A stretch of 64,000 nucleotides of DNA, from NCBI RefSeq assembly GCF_023617245.1, contig NZ_CP067396.1, positions 4,836,001 to 4,900,000 of the forward strand, in the 5' to 3' direction. The DNA comes from Lysobacter enzymogenes. GTDB lineage: Bacteria; Pseudomonadota; Gammaproteobacteria; Xanthomonadales; Xanthomonadaceae. Position numbers and translations under genes: made by a program. Positions within the stretch are counted from its first letter, which is position 1; every line of letters begins with the position of its first letter. Below the pieces are notes generated by a model that was not told where the DNA came from, made no database searches, and saw only the letters and a list, made by a program, of their open reading frames with translations. Shown in pieces: positions 28,133 to 37,081 of this stretch.

Positions 28133-28550
28133 GCTCGGACTTTGGTCGCGGCGGCGGGCTTGGCGCGACGGATCGTTGCGTCGGCGCGGCCGCGGGAGGC
28201 GGCCACCGGTCAGTATTCGACCGCCCGGTTGCCGGGATGTGGCGGCTGGATTCGCGGGGCGCGGCGGCAGCGGGCGGCGCGGGGCGACGTCGATCCGCTG
28301 GGCGGCCGACGGGTATGCAGGCGGTGTGACGGCTTGCCGGAGCGGCCGGTTCGTCGCGCCGTATCCGCCGGCAAACGCGCCCGACACGAGGGATGGCTTT
28401 TGTGGAAGGGGCCGCTGTGGTGGGAGGGGCTTCAACCCCGATGCTTTTCTGTCAGGTCGCGGCGACCGGAACGGAAAGCATCGGGGCTGAAGCCCCTCCC
28501 ACAAAAGCATCCGCGCTGGACCAAGTCGGCAGCCAAACCGGACGCAAACG
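28133..28550. other. Gap between rpmE2 and gltA with a REP pair, no gene seen
   Basis: GC-rich DNA; reading frames on both strands lack plausible starts and family signatures. The only recognisable structure is the REP pair at 28420-28502. Confidence 0.5.
28420..28502. repeat. REP pair
   Basis: GTGGGAGGGGCTTCAACCCC, the usual linker (GTCAGGTCGCGGCGACC), then inverted GCATCGGGGCTGAAGCCCCT. One arm base differs (AACCCC against the usual AGCCCC). Confidence 0.88.
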
Positions 28551-28551
28551 C

Positions 28552-28580
28552 AAACGGCCGCCCTTGCGGGCAGCCGTTGT
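28552..28580 (-). terminator. Probable terminator of rpmE2
   Basis: On the minus strand ACGGCTGCCCgcaaGGGCGGCCGT forms a stem with one mismatch followed by TTGCGTTTGCG, about 60 bases past the stop. Confidence 0.6.
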
Positions 28581-28638
28581 GCGTACAGCCAAGCGCTTGC
28601 TGCAAGTTCCGGCCGGATCGCTCCGGCGCGGCACGCGA

Positions 28639-28884
28639 TTACTTCTGCGCGCCGTAACGCTTGCGGAACTTGTCGACGCGACCGCTGGTATCCATGATCT
28701 TGTGCTTGCCCGTGTAGAACGGGTGCGAGGCCGACGAGATATCGACCTTGATCAGCGGATACTCGGCGCCGTCGAGCTTGATCGTTTCCTTGCTCGACAG
28801 GGTCGAACGGGTCAGGATCTGGAAATCGGTGGTGACGTCCTGGAACACGACGTCGCGGTATTCGGGATGGATGCCTGCCTTCAT
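28639..28884 (-). CDS. rpmE2: 50S ribosomal protein L31 type B
   Basis: The 81-residue protein reads MKAGIHPEYRDVVFQDVTTD and ends GRVDKFRKRYGAQK, with the SASHPFYTGKHKIMDTSGR signature of L31. It lacks the paired CxxC cysteines of zinc-binding L31, so it is the zinc-independent (type B, YkgM-like) paralogue. Such paralogues are often induced when zinc is scarce. No Zur box was recognised upstream. The ATG at 28884 gives the standard N-terminus; it stands alone. Confidence 0.95.
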   Translation of the reverse strand: MKAGIHPEYRDVVFQDVTTDFQILTRSTLSSKETIKLDGAEYPLIKVDISSASHPFYTGKHKIMDTSGRVDKFRKRYGAQK

Positions 28885-29126
28885 GGCACTCAACCTTAAG
28901 GTGTGCGGGAAAGTCGAGCAGTATAGACAGGCCCTGGCGGTTCGCGCAAGTCCAGGCCGCACAAAGAATTTGATCGCAGCGGCCATTGAGAACCCCGGCT
29001 TCGCCCTACCCCGGCCGGGACGCCGCGCCGCGGCGGCGAAACCCGCCGGTTCGAACGACCCGGCACGACTAGACCAGACCAGACCCAGCCGGACCGGAAC
29101 TCCGGCCCGGCCTCGCCCGCGCCGCC

Positions 29127-30062
29127 TCAGCCCGCGGCCAGCGCCGCCGCGATCAAGCGCTCGAACCGGGCCTGATCGTATTTCATCAGGATCGACACCT
29201 TGTCCGCGCGCCCTTCCTGCCGGCGCCAGTCGACCACGGTCGCGCCGCGGCTGTGGGTGCCGTCCAGTTCGATCGACACCGGCCGGTCCTGCACGTCCAG
29301 CGCGCCGTCGGGTTCGAGCGCGAACGCCATCGCCAACGCATCGGCCGCATGCCACTCGTCGCCGCGGCGGTCGATCGACCACAGCCGGGTCTTCTCGGAA
29401 ATGCGCTCGTAGAAACGGCCGCGCTCGGCGCCGGCGGCGAGCCAGCCGACCACGCGGTCGTGGTGCAGGCCGTGCGCCATCACCGCTTCCCAATCGGCCA
29501 GGTCGATGCGCTCGAACGCCTCGAACACGATGTGCGCGGCTTCCGGATCGAAGTAGATGTTGAACTCCGCCGCCGGGGTGATGTTGCCCTGGCAGGTCAC
29601 CGCGCCGCCCATCACCACCAGGCGCGCAATGCGCTGCGGCAAGGTCGGATCGAGCTTGAGCGCGAGCGCGACGTTGGTCAGCGGGCCCAGCGCGACCAGC
29701 AGCAACTTGCCGGCATGCTGGTGCGAGAGGCGGATGATCGCCAGCGCCGCATGCTCGGCTTCGACCTGGCGCTTGGCCGCCTCATAGCCGACGTCGCCGA
29801 AACCGTCCTGGCCGTGCACGTAGCCGGCGTCGGGCGAAGGATGCAGCAGCGGCGCGTCGGCGCCGGCGAACACCGGGATGTCCTGGCCGGCCACTTCGCA
29901 CAGCTTCAGCGCGTTGGCCACGGTGTGCTTGAGGCCGACGTTGCCGGCGGCGATGGTCAGGCCGACGATCTGGTGGTGCGGGTCGTTGAACGCCATCAGC
30001 AGCGCCAGGGCGTCGTCCACGCCGGGGTCGGTGTCGATGAGCAGGGGAATGCGATCGGTCAT
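29127..30062 (-). CDS. Nucleoside hydrolase (inosine/uridine-preferring type)
   Basis: The 311-residue protein carries the N-terminal metal motif of nucleoside hydrolases, LLIDTDPGVDDALALL (DxDPGxDD), plus LLLVALGPLTNVALALKLDP and VVMGGAVTCQGNITPAAEFN. It has an Asp-containing C-terminal region (DEWHAADALAMA). The family cleaves the N-glycosidic bond of ribonucleosides with Ca2+ for purine/pyrimidine salvage. The ATG at 30062 overlaps the stop of the upstream DUF4166 gene by 4 nt. Exact base preference cannot be told. Confidence 0.94.
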   Translation of the reverse strand: MTDRIPLLIDTDPGVDDALALLMAFNDPHHQIVGLTIAAGNVGLKHTVANALKLCEVAGQDIPVFAGADAPLLHPSPDAGYVHGQDGFGDVGYEAAKRQVEAEHAALAIIRLSHQHAGKLLLVALGPLTNVALALKLDPTLPQRIARLVVMGGAVTCQGNITPAAEFNIYFDPEAAHIVFEAFERIDLADWEAVMAHGLHHDRVVGWLAAGAERGRFYERISEKTRLWSIDRRGDEWHAADALAMAFALEPDGALDVQDRPVSIELDGTHSRGATVVDWRRQEGRADKVSILMKYDQARFERLIAAALAAG

Positions 30063-30736
30063 GAAGTCACTCGTTGTGCGGAACAGTGCGCAGCGACGTT
30101 CGCCGCGCCGGCCGGAACGGCCGAGGGGGCCGTAACGGCCGGGACAGCGTGCAGTGCGCCTTGGTAGCGCAGCAGTTCGCCGAAGGGAAACCACGAGAAG
30201 ACGACGGCGAAGCGATAGCGTTCTTCGCCGTCGATGCGCTCGATGCGCTTGCTCGCATCGGTACGCGGAAACAGCAAGCGCGGCAGCGGCAGGCCGCGCG
30301 CGCTCAGGCCGAGCAAACGCCAGCGCCAGCCGCCGCCGTCGAGGTCCACGCCCAGGCGCAGGCGCACCGGGCCGGTGGTTTCGAGCCAATGCCCGTCGGG
30401 CCAATGCCCGACCGGTTCGAACACCGAGCGCAGTTCGCTGCCGTCGTCGAAGCGGCGCAGCCACAGCATGTGCGCGGGTTCGTGGACGATATCGACGCGG
30501 AAACCGCGGCGCGGGCGGTCGAGCGGAATGCCGAGCCTGCGCGCCAGGCGCCGGCCGAGAACGCCGGCGAGGCCGCGGCCGCTGCGCAGCTCGATCTCGC
30601 CGGCCAGCGCGCCGCCGTCGCGATGCAGCGCCTGCAGCAAGGGGTGCAGCCGGTCGAAGGCCGGGCCGAACCATCCGATCGCCGCGTTGTGGGGCTCTCC
30701 CGGCATCCGGGTCGGGCTCTCCTGCTGGCGGGACAC
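30059..30736 (-). CDS. DUF4166 domain-containing protein
   Basis: The 225-residue protein resembles DUF4166: an early FGPAFDRLHPLLQALHRDGG segment, a Gly-rich GEIELRSGRGLAGVLGRRLARRLG-like region (split here: GEIELRSGRGLAGVLGRRLA), and a later RIERIDGEERYRFAVVFSWF followed by PFGELLRYQGALH. No signal peptide is evident. It overlaps the nucleoside hydrolase by ATGA, so the two are co-translated; a functional link is not established. The true start may be Met11 (MPGEPHNAAIGWFG), since the first ten residues are not characteristic. Confidence 0.8.
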   Translation of the reverse strand: MSRQQESPTRMPGEPHNAAIGWFGPAFDRLHPLLQALHRDGGALAGEIELRSGRGLAGVLGRRLARRLGIPLDRPRRGFRVDIVHEPAHMLWLRRFDDGSELRSVFEPVGHWPDGHWLETTGPVRLRLGVDLDGGGWRWRLLGLSARGLPLPRLLFPRTDASKRIERIDGEERYRFAVVFSWFPFGELLRYQGALHAVPAVTAPSAVPAGAANVAAHCSAQRVTS

Positions 30737-30902
30737 TATGCCCTAACTCGGGCGGGCGGGGAAATCGCCGGAATCGGCGGATTCGCCGGGTTTTGCCGGC
30801 TCGGGCGGCTGCGCCGGCCGGGCCCCGGCGAATGCGCCGGGGCGGGCGCGCAGCCCCCGCCCCGCGCGCGGCGTGCCGACGCGACCGCGCCGACATGCAA
30901 GC

Positions 30903-31583
30903 TCACAGTCCCTGGCCCGGCGGCAGCCGCGACAGGATCTCGGCGGTGTCCCAGACCGCGCCCTGGGCGAACCAGAATTCGTCGACGCCGCGCGGCCACG
31001 GGTCGTCGCCGCCGGGGAAATAGTCGACCACGGTGACGCTGTCGGCATTGCCGTAGTGCACGACCAGATCGTCGCCGGAACGCTCGACCGTAGTCGTGGC
31101 CGGATCGACATCGGCCTGGAACTGCAGGACCGCGATGAACTGGCCCAACGGGTCGCTGTGATAGACGCGGTCGTGTCCGTCGCCGGCGGAGAACACGAAG
31201 AACGGATTGCCCTGGCCGCTGTACAGCGCATCGTCGCCGGGGCCGCTGGTCAGCACATCGTCGCCGTCGCCGCTGTCGAGCACGTCGTCGCCGGCGAGGC
31301 CGTAGAGCGCATCGTTGCCGTCCAGGCCTTCGATGGTGTCGGCCTGCGCGGTGCCGTAGAGCGTGTCGTCGCCGGAGCTGCCGACGATGCTGGCGAGGAT
31401 GCGGGCCGAGGGCGCGTCCGAGCCGCGCGGCGACGCGGAAAACAGGCTCGGCACCGCGCGCCGCAAGCGCGCCTGTTGCGCGCGCGCGGAGACGCCGGGC
31501 GCGAGATCGGCGCCGCGGCGCACCTCGGCGACCGGCGCGCGGGCGGCATCGGTGCCGGGCGGGAGATCGGAAAGCACAGGCAT
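30903..31583 (-). CDS. Small RTX-type (haemolysin-like calcium-binding repeat) protein
   Basis: The 226-residue protein has about five nonapeptide RTX repeats near residues 90-150: GSSGDDTLYG, GLDGNDALYGLAGDDVL, SGDGDDVLTSGPGDDALYSG. A segment like the haemolysin-type calcium-binding related domain follows (VERSGDDLVVHYGNADSVTV, VVDYFPGGDD). It has no enzymatic domain and no N-terminal signal peptide, consistent with C-terminal type I secretion, but no type I exporter is adjacent. The ATG at 31583 has AAGGAG 7 nt upstream, preferred over a start 26 codons earlier. Role unknown. Confidence 0.82.
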   Translation of the reverse strand: MPVLSDLPPGTDAARAPVAEVRRGADLAPGVSARAQQARLRRAVPSLFSASPRGSDAPSARILASIVGSSGDDTLYGTAQADTIEGLDGNDALYGLAGDDVLDSGDGDDVLTSGPGDDALYSGQGNPFFVFSAGDGHDRVYHSDPLGQFIAVLQFQADVDPATTTVERSGDDLVVHYGNADSVTVVDYFPGGDDPWPRGVDEFWFAQGAVWDTAEILSRLPPGQGL

Positions 31584-31875
31584 GACGGACTCCTTGTCGA
31601 TGACGCGGATCGATGGCGCGGCGGTCGGACCTGCGCACGCCGCCATCGGTGGCGTCCGCAAGCCCGATCATTGCAGCACGGCGCCGGCGCAGGCGCTGCG
31701 ACGCCGTGCCGTCGCGACGTGGGCACCGCCGCGACGCCTGCATCGCGGTCGCCGCCGCATCGAAGCGAGTCCGGACCGCGACGATGCTGCGAAAGGTGAG
31801 CGGCCGCCGCCTCGATGTCTCAGGGCGTTCGCGCCAAGGCGATGGCGTGCCGGGACGACGGCCCGGCCGGCGCGA
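31584..31875. other. Gap between RTX gene and recG, nothing recognised
   Basis: About 290 bases of high GC with no gene signature, REP or clear terminator. It should carry the RTX gene promoter on the minus strand. Confidence 0.4.
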
Positions 31876-33993
31876 TCACGCCGACGCGTAGCGCACCGCG
31901 CCGCCGACCCAGCGCGCGACGATGCGTTCGGCCAGTTGCGGCGATTGCGCCAGCAGGCGCTCGCCGACCTCCTGCACCAGCGGCAGCAGGTCGGCGTCGC
32001 GGCTCAGGTCGGCGACGCGGAAGCCGGCCAGGCCGGTCTGGCGGGTGCCGAGCAGTTCGCCGGGGCCGCGCAATTCCAGGTCCTTCTGCGCGATGACGAA
32101 ACCGTCGTGGGTCTGGCGCATCGTTTCCAGGCGCTGCCGCGCCAGTCCCGACAGCGGCGCGCGGTACAGCAGCACGCAGCTCGACGCGGCGCTGCCGCGG
32201 CCGACCCGCCCGCGCAGCTGGTGCAACTGCGCCAGGCCCAACCGCTCGGCGTTCTCGATGATCATCAGCGAGGCGTTGGGCACGTCGACGCCGACTTCGA
32301 TCACCGTGGTGGCGACCAGCAGGTCGAGTTCGCCGTCCTTGAACGCGCGCATCGTCTCCTGCTTTTCCTTCGCCTTCATCCGCCCGTGCACCAGCCCCAC
32401 GCGCAACGGCGCGAGCTGTTTCGACAGGTCCTCGAACGTGCTCTGCGCGGCCTGCGCGACGACTTCGTCGGACTCGTCGATCAGCGTGCACACCCAATAG
32501 GCCTGGCGGCCCTCGGCGCAGGCGGTGCGGATGCGCTGGACCAGTTCCGGCCGGCGCTCTTCGCTGAGCGCGACGGTCTGCACCGGCGTGCGCCCGGGCG
32601 GCAGTTCGTCGATGGCGGAAACGTCGAGGTCGGCGTAGGCGGTCATCGCCAACGTGCGCGGGATCGGCGTGGCGGTCATCACCAGCTGGTGCGGCACGAT
32701 CACGTCGGCGCCGACCGCGCCGCCGGCGCCCTTGTCGCGCAGCGCCAAACGCTGGTGGACGCCGAAGCGGTGCTGTTCGTCGACGATGGCCAGGGCGAGG
32801 TCGTGGAAGGCCACGCCCTCCTGCATCAGCGCATGGGTGCCGACCACGACCCGGGCGCTGCCGTCGGCGACCGCTTCCAGCGCCTGCTTGCGCGCCTTGC
32901 CGGTGACCTTGCCGGCCAGCCACGCCACGCGGATGTCGAGCGGCTCCAGCCAGCGACGCAAATTGTTGAGGTGCTGCTCGGCCAGCAATTCGGTCGGCGC
33001 CATCAGCGCGGCCTGGCGGCCATGCTGCACCGCCAGCATCGCCGCCAATGCGGCGACCACGGTCTTGCCGCTGCCGACGTCGCCCTGCACCAGCCGCAGC
33101 ATCGGCGAGGGCTTGGCGAGGTCGGCGCGGATCTCGTCGAACACCCGCCGCTGCGCGCCGGTGAGCTTGAACGGCAGCGACTTGCGCAGTTTCTCGGCCA
33201 GTACCGCCTGCTTCAGCGGCCGCGCCTTGTGCGCCTGCTGGGCGATGCGCTGGCGGCGCAGGCTGAGGTGGTGGGCGAGCAGTTCTTCCAGCGCCAGCCG
33301 CCGTTGCGCCGGATGGCGGCCGTCGATCAGCGCGGCGACGTCGGCGTCGGCCGGCGGGCGGTGCACGGTCAGCAGCGCTTCGCGCAGGGTCGGCAGTTGC
33401 AGGCGACGGCGCAGTTCGTCGGGCAGCAGTTCCAGCGCGTCGTCGCCCGGCAGGCGGTCGAGCGCGTAGCCGATCAGCTTGCGCAGCGTCGCCGGGCCGA
33501 TGCCTTCGATGGCCGGATAGACCGGATCGAGCGACTGCCCGAGTTCGACTTCGGCCGCATCGTCGAGAATGCGGTAGCTGGGATGGACGATCTCCAGCCC
33601 GTGCTGGCCAGGCTTGGGCGTGCCGTACAGCCGCACGCGCGCGCCGACCTGGAACTGGGCGACCTGGGCGGCGCGGAAATGGAAGAAACGCAGCACCACG
33701 TTGCCGCGCGAGTCGTCGCCGACCGCGACCCGCAGCATCGGCCGATAACGGAATCCGCGCTCGACCGCCTCGACCCGCCCTTCCACCTGCGCCGCCACGC
33801 CGGGCCGCAGGCTGCCGATCGCGGTGAGCTGGGTGCGGTCTTCGTACTGGCGCGGCAACTGCAGCCAGAAATCCTGCAGGGTCAGCAGCCCGCGCGCCGC
33901 CAGTTTCTCGGCCACGGCCGGCCCGACCCCGGGCATGCGCGGCAACGGTTGCGTGTGGAGATCGACGGTGGGCCCGTCCTTACGGCTCTGCAT
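31876..33993 (-). CDS. recG: ATP-dependent DNA helicase RecG
   Basis: The 705-residue protein has the N-terminal wedge/OB domain (ALRKLIGYALD-type and VAAQVEGRVEAVERGFRYRP). The helicase core carries Walker A RLVQGDVGSGKTVVAALAAM, DEQH box (VDEQHRFGVHQR), motif III MTATPIPRTLAMT and motif VI QLRGRVGRGSAASSC. RecG remodels stalled replication forks and branch-migrates Holliday junctions. The ATG at 33993 gives a standard start (MQSRKDGPTVDLHTQPLP); the frame is open further upstream without similarity. Confidence 0.97.
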   Translation of the reverse strand: MQSRKDGPTVDLHTQPLPRMPGVGPAVAEKLAARGLLTLQDFWLQLPRQYEDRTQLTAIGSLRPGVAAQVEGRVEAVERGFRYRPMLRVAVGDDSRGNVVLRFFHFRAAQVAQFQVGARVRLYGTPKPGQHGLEIVHPSYRILDDAAEVELGQSLDPVYPAIEGIGPATLRKLIGYALDRLPGDDALELLPDELRRRLQLPTLREALLTVHRPPADADVAALIDGRHPAQRRLALEELLAHHLSLRRQRIAQQAHKARPLKQAVLAEKLRKSLPFKLTGAQRRVFDEIRADLAKPSPMLRLVQGDVGSGKTVVAALAAMLAVQHGRQAALMAPTELLAEQHLNNLRRWLEPLDIRVAWLAGKVTGKARKQALEAVADGSARVVVGTHALMQEGVAFHDLALAIVDEQHRFGVHQRLALRDKGAGGAVGADVIVPHQLVMTATPIPRTLAMTAYADLDVSAIDELPPGRTPVQTVALSEERRPELVQRIRTACAEGRQAYWVCTLIDESDEVVAQAAQSTFEDLSKQLAPLRVGLVHGRMKAKEKQETMRAFKDGELDLLVATTVIEVGVDVPNASLMIIENAERLGLAQLHQLRGRVGRGSAASSCVLLYRAPLSGLARQRLETMRQTHDGFVIAQKDLELRGPGELLGTRQTGLAGFRVADLSRDADLLPLVQEVGERLLAQSPQLAERIVARWVGGAVRYASA

Positions 33994-34055
33994 GGGCGTA
34001 AGGATAGGGCGGGAGCCGCGGATCGGGAAAGCCGAGGCCGCGACGCGCGGCCGGC

Positions 34056-34394
34056 TCAGAAGGTTTTCAGCTGTATCGACGACACCGCGGCGAAGAACGC
34101 GATCAACGCCGCGACGCCGAGCAGCGCCGCAAGCGCGCCGCCGAAGCCGGCCGTACCGCGCGCCCAGCGGCAGCCGACGAAGAAGATTCCGGCCAGCACC
34201 GTCAGCGGCGCGACGATGAACACGAGCTCGCCGATCGAACTTCCGGGCGAGTCGGCGCTCCACTCCCGCAGCGCCGAGGCGGCCCGCCACAACGCCAGCA
34301 GCAGGCACAGGCCCGACAACGCGGCGAACGGGTAGCGGCTCAACCGCCGCGCCCGCGATCTCAGCGGCTCGTATTTCCGGTAGTGCCTGGCCAT
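34056..34394 (-). CDS. Small hypothetical membrane protein
   Basis: I recognise no family in this 112-residue protein. It begins with a strongly basic stretch (MARHYRKYEPLRSRARRLSR) and has three hydrophobic segments near residues 22-40, 53-74 and 80-104 (for example LVFIVAPLTVLAGIFFVG). That arrangement suggests an inner-membrane protein with a cytoplasmic N-terminus. It lies between recG and the TonB receptor in the same direction, 62 nt upstream of recG. Confidence 0.65.
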   Translation of the reverse strand: MARHYRKYEPLRSRARRLSRYPFAALSGLCLLLALWRAASALREWSADSPGSSIGELVFIVAPLTVLAGIFFVGCRWARGTAGFGGALAALLGVAALIAFFAAVSSIQLKTF

Positions 34395-34537
34395 GCGTCG
34401 TCCCCGGTTCGGGACGATAGATAGCCAAGCCTGGCGCGCATGTCCAGCCGCGGCGGCGTCCGGCATCGGCGCGCCGCCGGGTCGCGGGCGGCCGGGCGAG
34501 CGAGCGGGCGGCGCCCGCCCGCTCGCGTCGCGCCGGA

Positions 34538-36967
34538 TCAATAGCGCGCGCTGAACTCCATCCCGTACGTGCGCGGCTCGGTCAGGCGCGCGCCGACCGT
34601 GCCGAGCACGTTCTTGCCGTAGGTGCCCAGCGAGTTGACGTACTGGTTGTCGAACAGGTTGTTGCCGTAGATCGCCAGGCCCCAGCGGTCCTGCGGCGAG
34701 GTCCAGGCGATGCGCAGGTCGGTGCGGTTCTGCGCCTCGCCCAGGTCCAGCGCCGGGCTCACCCCGCAGCGGTTCTGCGCGCGCGACTCCTCGCTGCAAC
34801 GCACCTTGCCGCGATAGGAATGGCGCAAGGCGATGTTGATGTCGCCGTTGGCCTCCATCGGGATGCGGTAGTGCAGGCCGCCGGCCGCCGACCAGTACGG
34901 CAGGCCGGTGGGATCGCCGCTGGCGTCGATGCCGTCGGAGGTGACGTAGTTCTTGTAGGTCGAGTCGATGAAGCTGGCGTTGAAGTCCAGGCCGAAGTTG
35001 TCGGTGGCCTGCCAGCGCATGTCGAAGTCCAGGCCGTAGGCTTCCAGATCCGAGGTGTCGACGACGAAGCGCGGAATGTCGGTGCTGCTGTCCAGCCGCA
35101 CCGCCTGGCGGTTGTCGTAGACGTAGTAGAACAGCGAGGCGTTGAGCTGCATGCGCTGCTGCGGGAACGCGGTCTTGATGCCGGTCTCGAAGTTCCAGAC
35201 GTCCTCGTTCTCGAAGCTGCTGCCGATTTGCAGGGAGTTGAAGCCGCCGGCCTTGTAGCCCTTGGCCAGCGAGGCGAACACCATGGTCTCGTCGCTGATG
35301 TGGTAATCGACGACGAAGCGCGGGCTCAGGTCGCTCCAGCTGTTGGAGGTGCGGCGCAGGACGCCCTTGTTGAGCATCGCCGGCGGGTCGATGAAGGCGA
35401 CGTCGAAGACGAAGAAGTCGCGCGGGATGCCGATCACCTGGAACGCGCCGAGCGCGTCGAGCTGGTCGAGCGCGGCGTCGAGCCCGGGCGAGGAACGCGG
35501 GCTGTTGAGCCAGCTGAATTTCTTCTCGTCGCGGGTGTAGCGCAGGCCGACGGTGAGGTTGAGCTTGTCGCTGACGTGCCAGATCACGTCGCCGAACACC
35601 GCGTAGGCACGGGTGTCCAGGGTGTTGCGGAAGGTCTCGTTCCAGTTGTGGCCGAGCAGGCGGATCGGGATGCCGAGCTGGGCCAGGCCGGCATCGACTT
35701 CGCCGAACAGATAACCCGACTGGGTCGGCGCCATGCCCAGGTTGTGGACGATGGTGTCGACCGAGTCGGTGGTCGCGTTGACCTCGCTGGTCTGGCGCGC
35801 GCTTTCGTCGAAATAGCTGGCGCCGGCGACCCAGTCGAGCTTGTCGGTGCTGCCGTTGAACTTGAACTCCTGGTAGAAGCTGCGGTTGCTCTCGGTGTTG
35901 GTCGAGTCGACGTAGAGGTAGCGGCGGTTGGTGCCGTCTTCCTCGACCCGGTTGACCGAGTCGTAGTCGCGCCACGAGGTGGTCGAGGTGAAGCCGCCCC
36001 AGTCGGTGCCGTGGTCGACGATCAGGGTCACGCCGTCGAAGCGGCGCGATTCCTCGTTGCCTTCGGCGTCGCTGACGGTGCCGATCTTGCGCGGGTCGAG
36101 GTAGGCGCGTTCGTCCACCGGCAGCGGCGCCAGGCCCGGCGCCGGCGGCAGCGCGACGATGCCGGTGGTGGCCTGGCCGAGCTGGTCCAGGCTTTCGTGG
36201 TCCCAGCTGATCAGCGCGCTGGTGCGCTCGCCGAAGCGGGTCTTGAACGCGGCGCGGGTGGCCCAGTTGTTCTCCGGGTTGAGGTCGCGGCCGGTTTCGG
36301 CGTCCTGGATCCAGCCGTCGGCGTGGTTGACCAGCGCGTTGAAGCGGAACGCCGAGTCCTCGCTGACCGGCAGGTTGAGCATGCCGTCGACGTACTGCTT
36401 GCCGTAGTTGCCGACGCGCAGCTTGGCCTTGACCTCGGTGGCGCGGGTGTCGGGCTTGCGGGTGATGATCGAGATCGCGCCGGCGGCGGTGTTGCGGCCG
36501 AACAGCGTGCCCTGCGGGCCCTTGAGCACCTCGATGCGTTCGACGTCGGTGAACGGCAGCAGCACGCCGCCGCCGCGGCCGGCGTAGACGCCGTCCACGT
36601 ACACGCCCACGGCCGGGTCGGTGCCGATGCCGAAGTCGTCGGTGCTGATGCCGCGCAGTTCGAACCCCGGCTGGGTCGGCTGCAGGCTGTCGACCACCAG
36701 CCCGGGCACGAAGCTGTCGAGGTCGCCCAGGTCCTGCGCGGCGACCTCGTCGATCAATTGGTTGGTGACCACCTGCAGGGCGATCGGCACGTCCTGCAGC
36801 TCCTGCTCGCGGCTCTGCGCGGTGACGGTGATCTTGTCCAGTTCCTTGGGCGCGGCGGCCGGCTCCTGGGCGAAGGCGGCCGGCGCGGCCACGGCGAGGA
36901 CGCCGCCGCACAGGGCGGACAGCACGGTATTGGTCGCGATGACCAGGCGGTGTTTGCGCAACGACAT
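34538..36967 (-). CDS. TonB-dependent receptor
   Basis: The 809-residue outer-membrane receptor has a signal peptide ending APAAFA/Q, a possible TonB box region (DKITVTAQSREQ) and a plug domain. The plug contains VERIEVLKGPQGTLFGRNTA and GAISIITRKP. A 22-strand-type barrel ends in GMEFSARY with a C-terminal aromatic residue. GGGGAGAG lies 7 nt before the ATG at 36967. The plug style (LKGPQGTLFGRNTAAG) is that of the broad FecA-like/Oar-unrelated group used for diverse substrates, so the ligand cannot be assigned. It lies downstream of, and in line with, the diheme cytochrome and beta-helix genes, 114 nt away, suggesting one locus. Confidence 0.94.
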   Translation of the reverse strand: MSLRKHRLVIATNTVLSALCGGVLAVAAPAAFAQEPAAAPKELDKITVTAQSREQELQDVPIALQVVTNQLIDEVAAQDLGDLDSFVPGLVVDSLQPTQPGFELRGISTDDFGIGTDPAVGVYVDGVYAGRGGGVLLPFTDVERIEVLKGPQGTLFGRNTAAGAISIITRKPDTRATEVKAKLRVGNYGKQYVDGMLNLPVSEDSAFRFNALVNHADGWIQDAETGRDLNPENNWATRAAFKTRFGERTSALISWDHESLDQLGQATTGIVALPPAPGLAPLPVDERAYLDPRKIGTVSDAEGNEESRRFDGVTLIVDHGTDWGGFTSTTSWRDYDSVNRVEEDGTNRRYLYVDSTNTESNRSFYQEFKFNGSTDKLDWVAGASYFDESARQTSEVNATTDSVDTIVHNLGMAPTQSGYLFGEVDAGLAQLGIPIRLLGHNWNETFRNTLDTRAYAVFGDVIWHVSDKLNLTVGLRYTRDEKKFSWLNSPRSSPGLDAALDQLDALGAFQVIGIPRDFFVFDVAFIDPPAMLNKGVLRRTSNSWSDLSPRFVVDYHISDETMVFASLAKGYKAGGFNSLQIGSSFENEDVWNFETGIKTAFPQQRMQLNASLFYYVYDNRQAVRLDSSTDIPRFVVDTSDLEAYGLDFDMRWQATDNFGLDFNASFIDSTYKNYVTSDGIDASGDPTGLPYWSAAGGLHYRIPMEANGDINIALRHSYRGKVRCSEESRAQNRCGVSPALDLGEAQNRTDLRIAWTSPQDRWGLAIYGNNLFDNQYVNSLGTYGKNVLGTVGARLTEPRTYGMEFSARY

Positions 36968-37081
36968 CGAAAGCTCTCCCCTCTCGTTCGTTCTTGCGTT
37001 CGTCGGTTGATGCCGGCGCGTTCGTCCGACGCGCCTTGTGTTTTCGGTATTGCTCCCAGCGTTTCCTGCTATCGCTCCCGA

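Noticed and set aside
28101..28510. Small ORFs between rpmE2 and gltA
   Set aside because: Composition is arginine/proline-rich, frames run through a REP pair, and no start is convincing.
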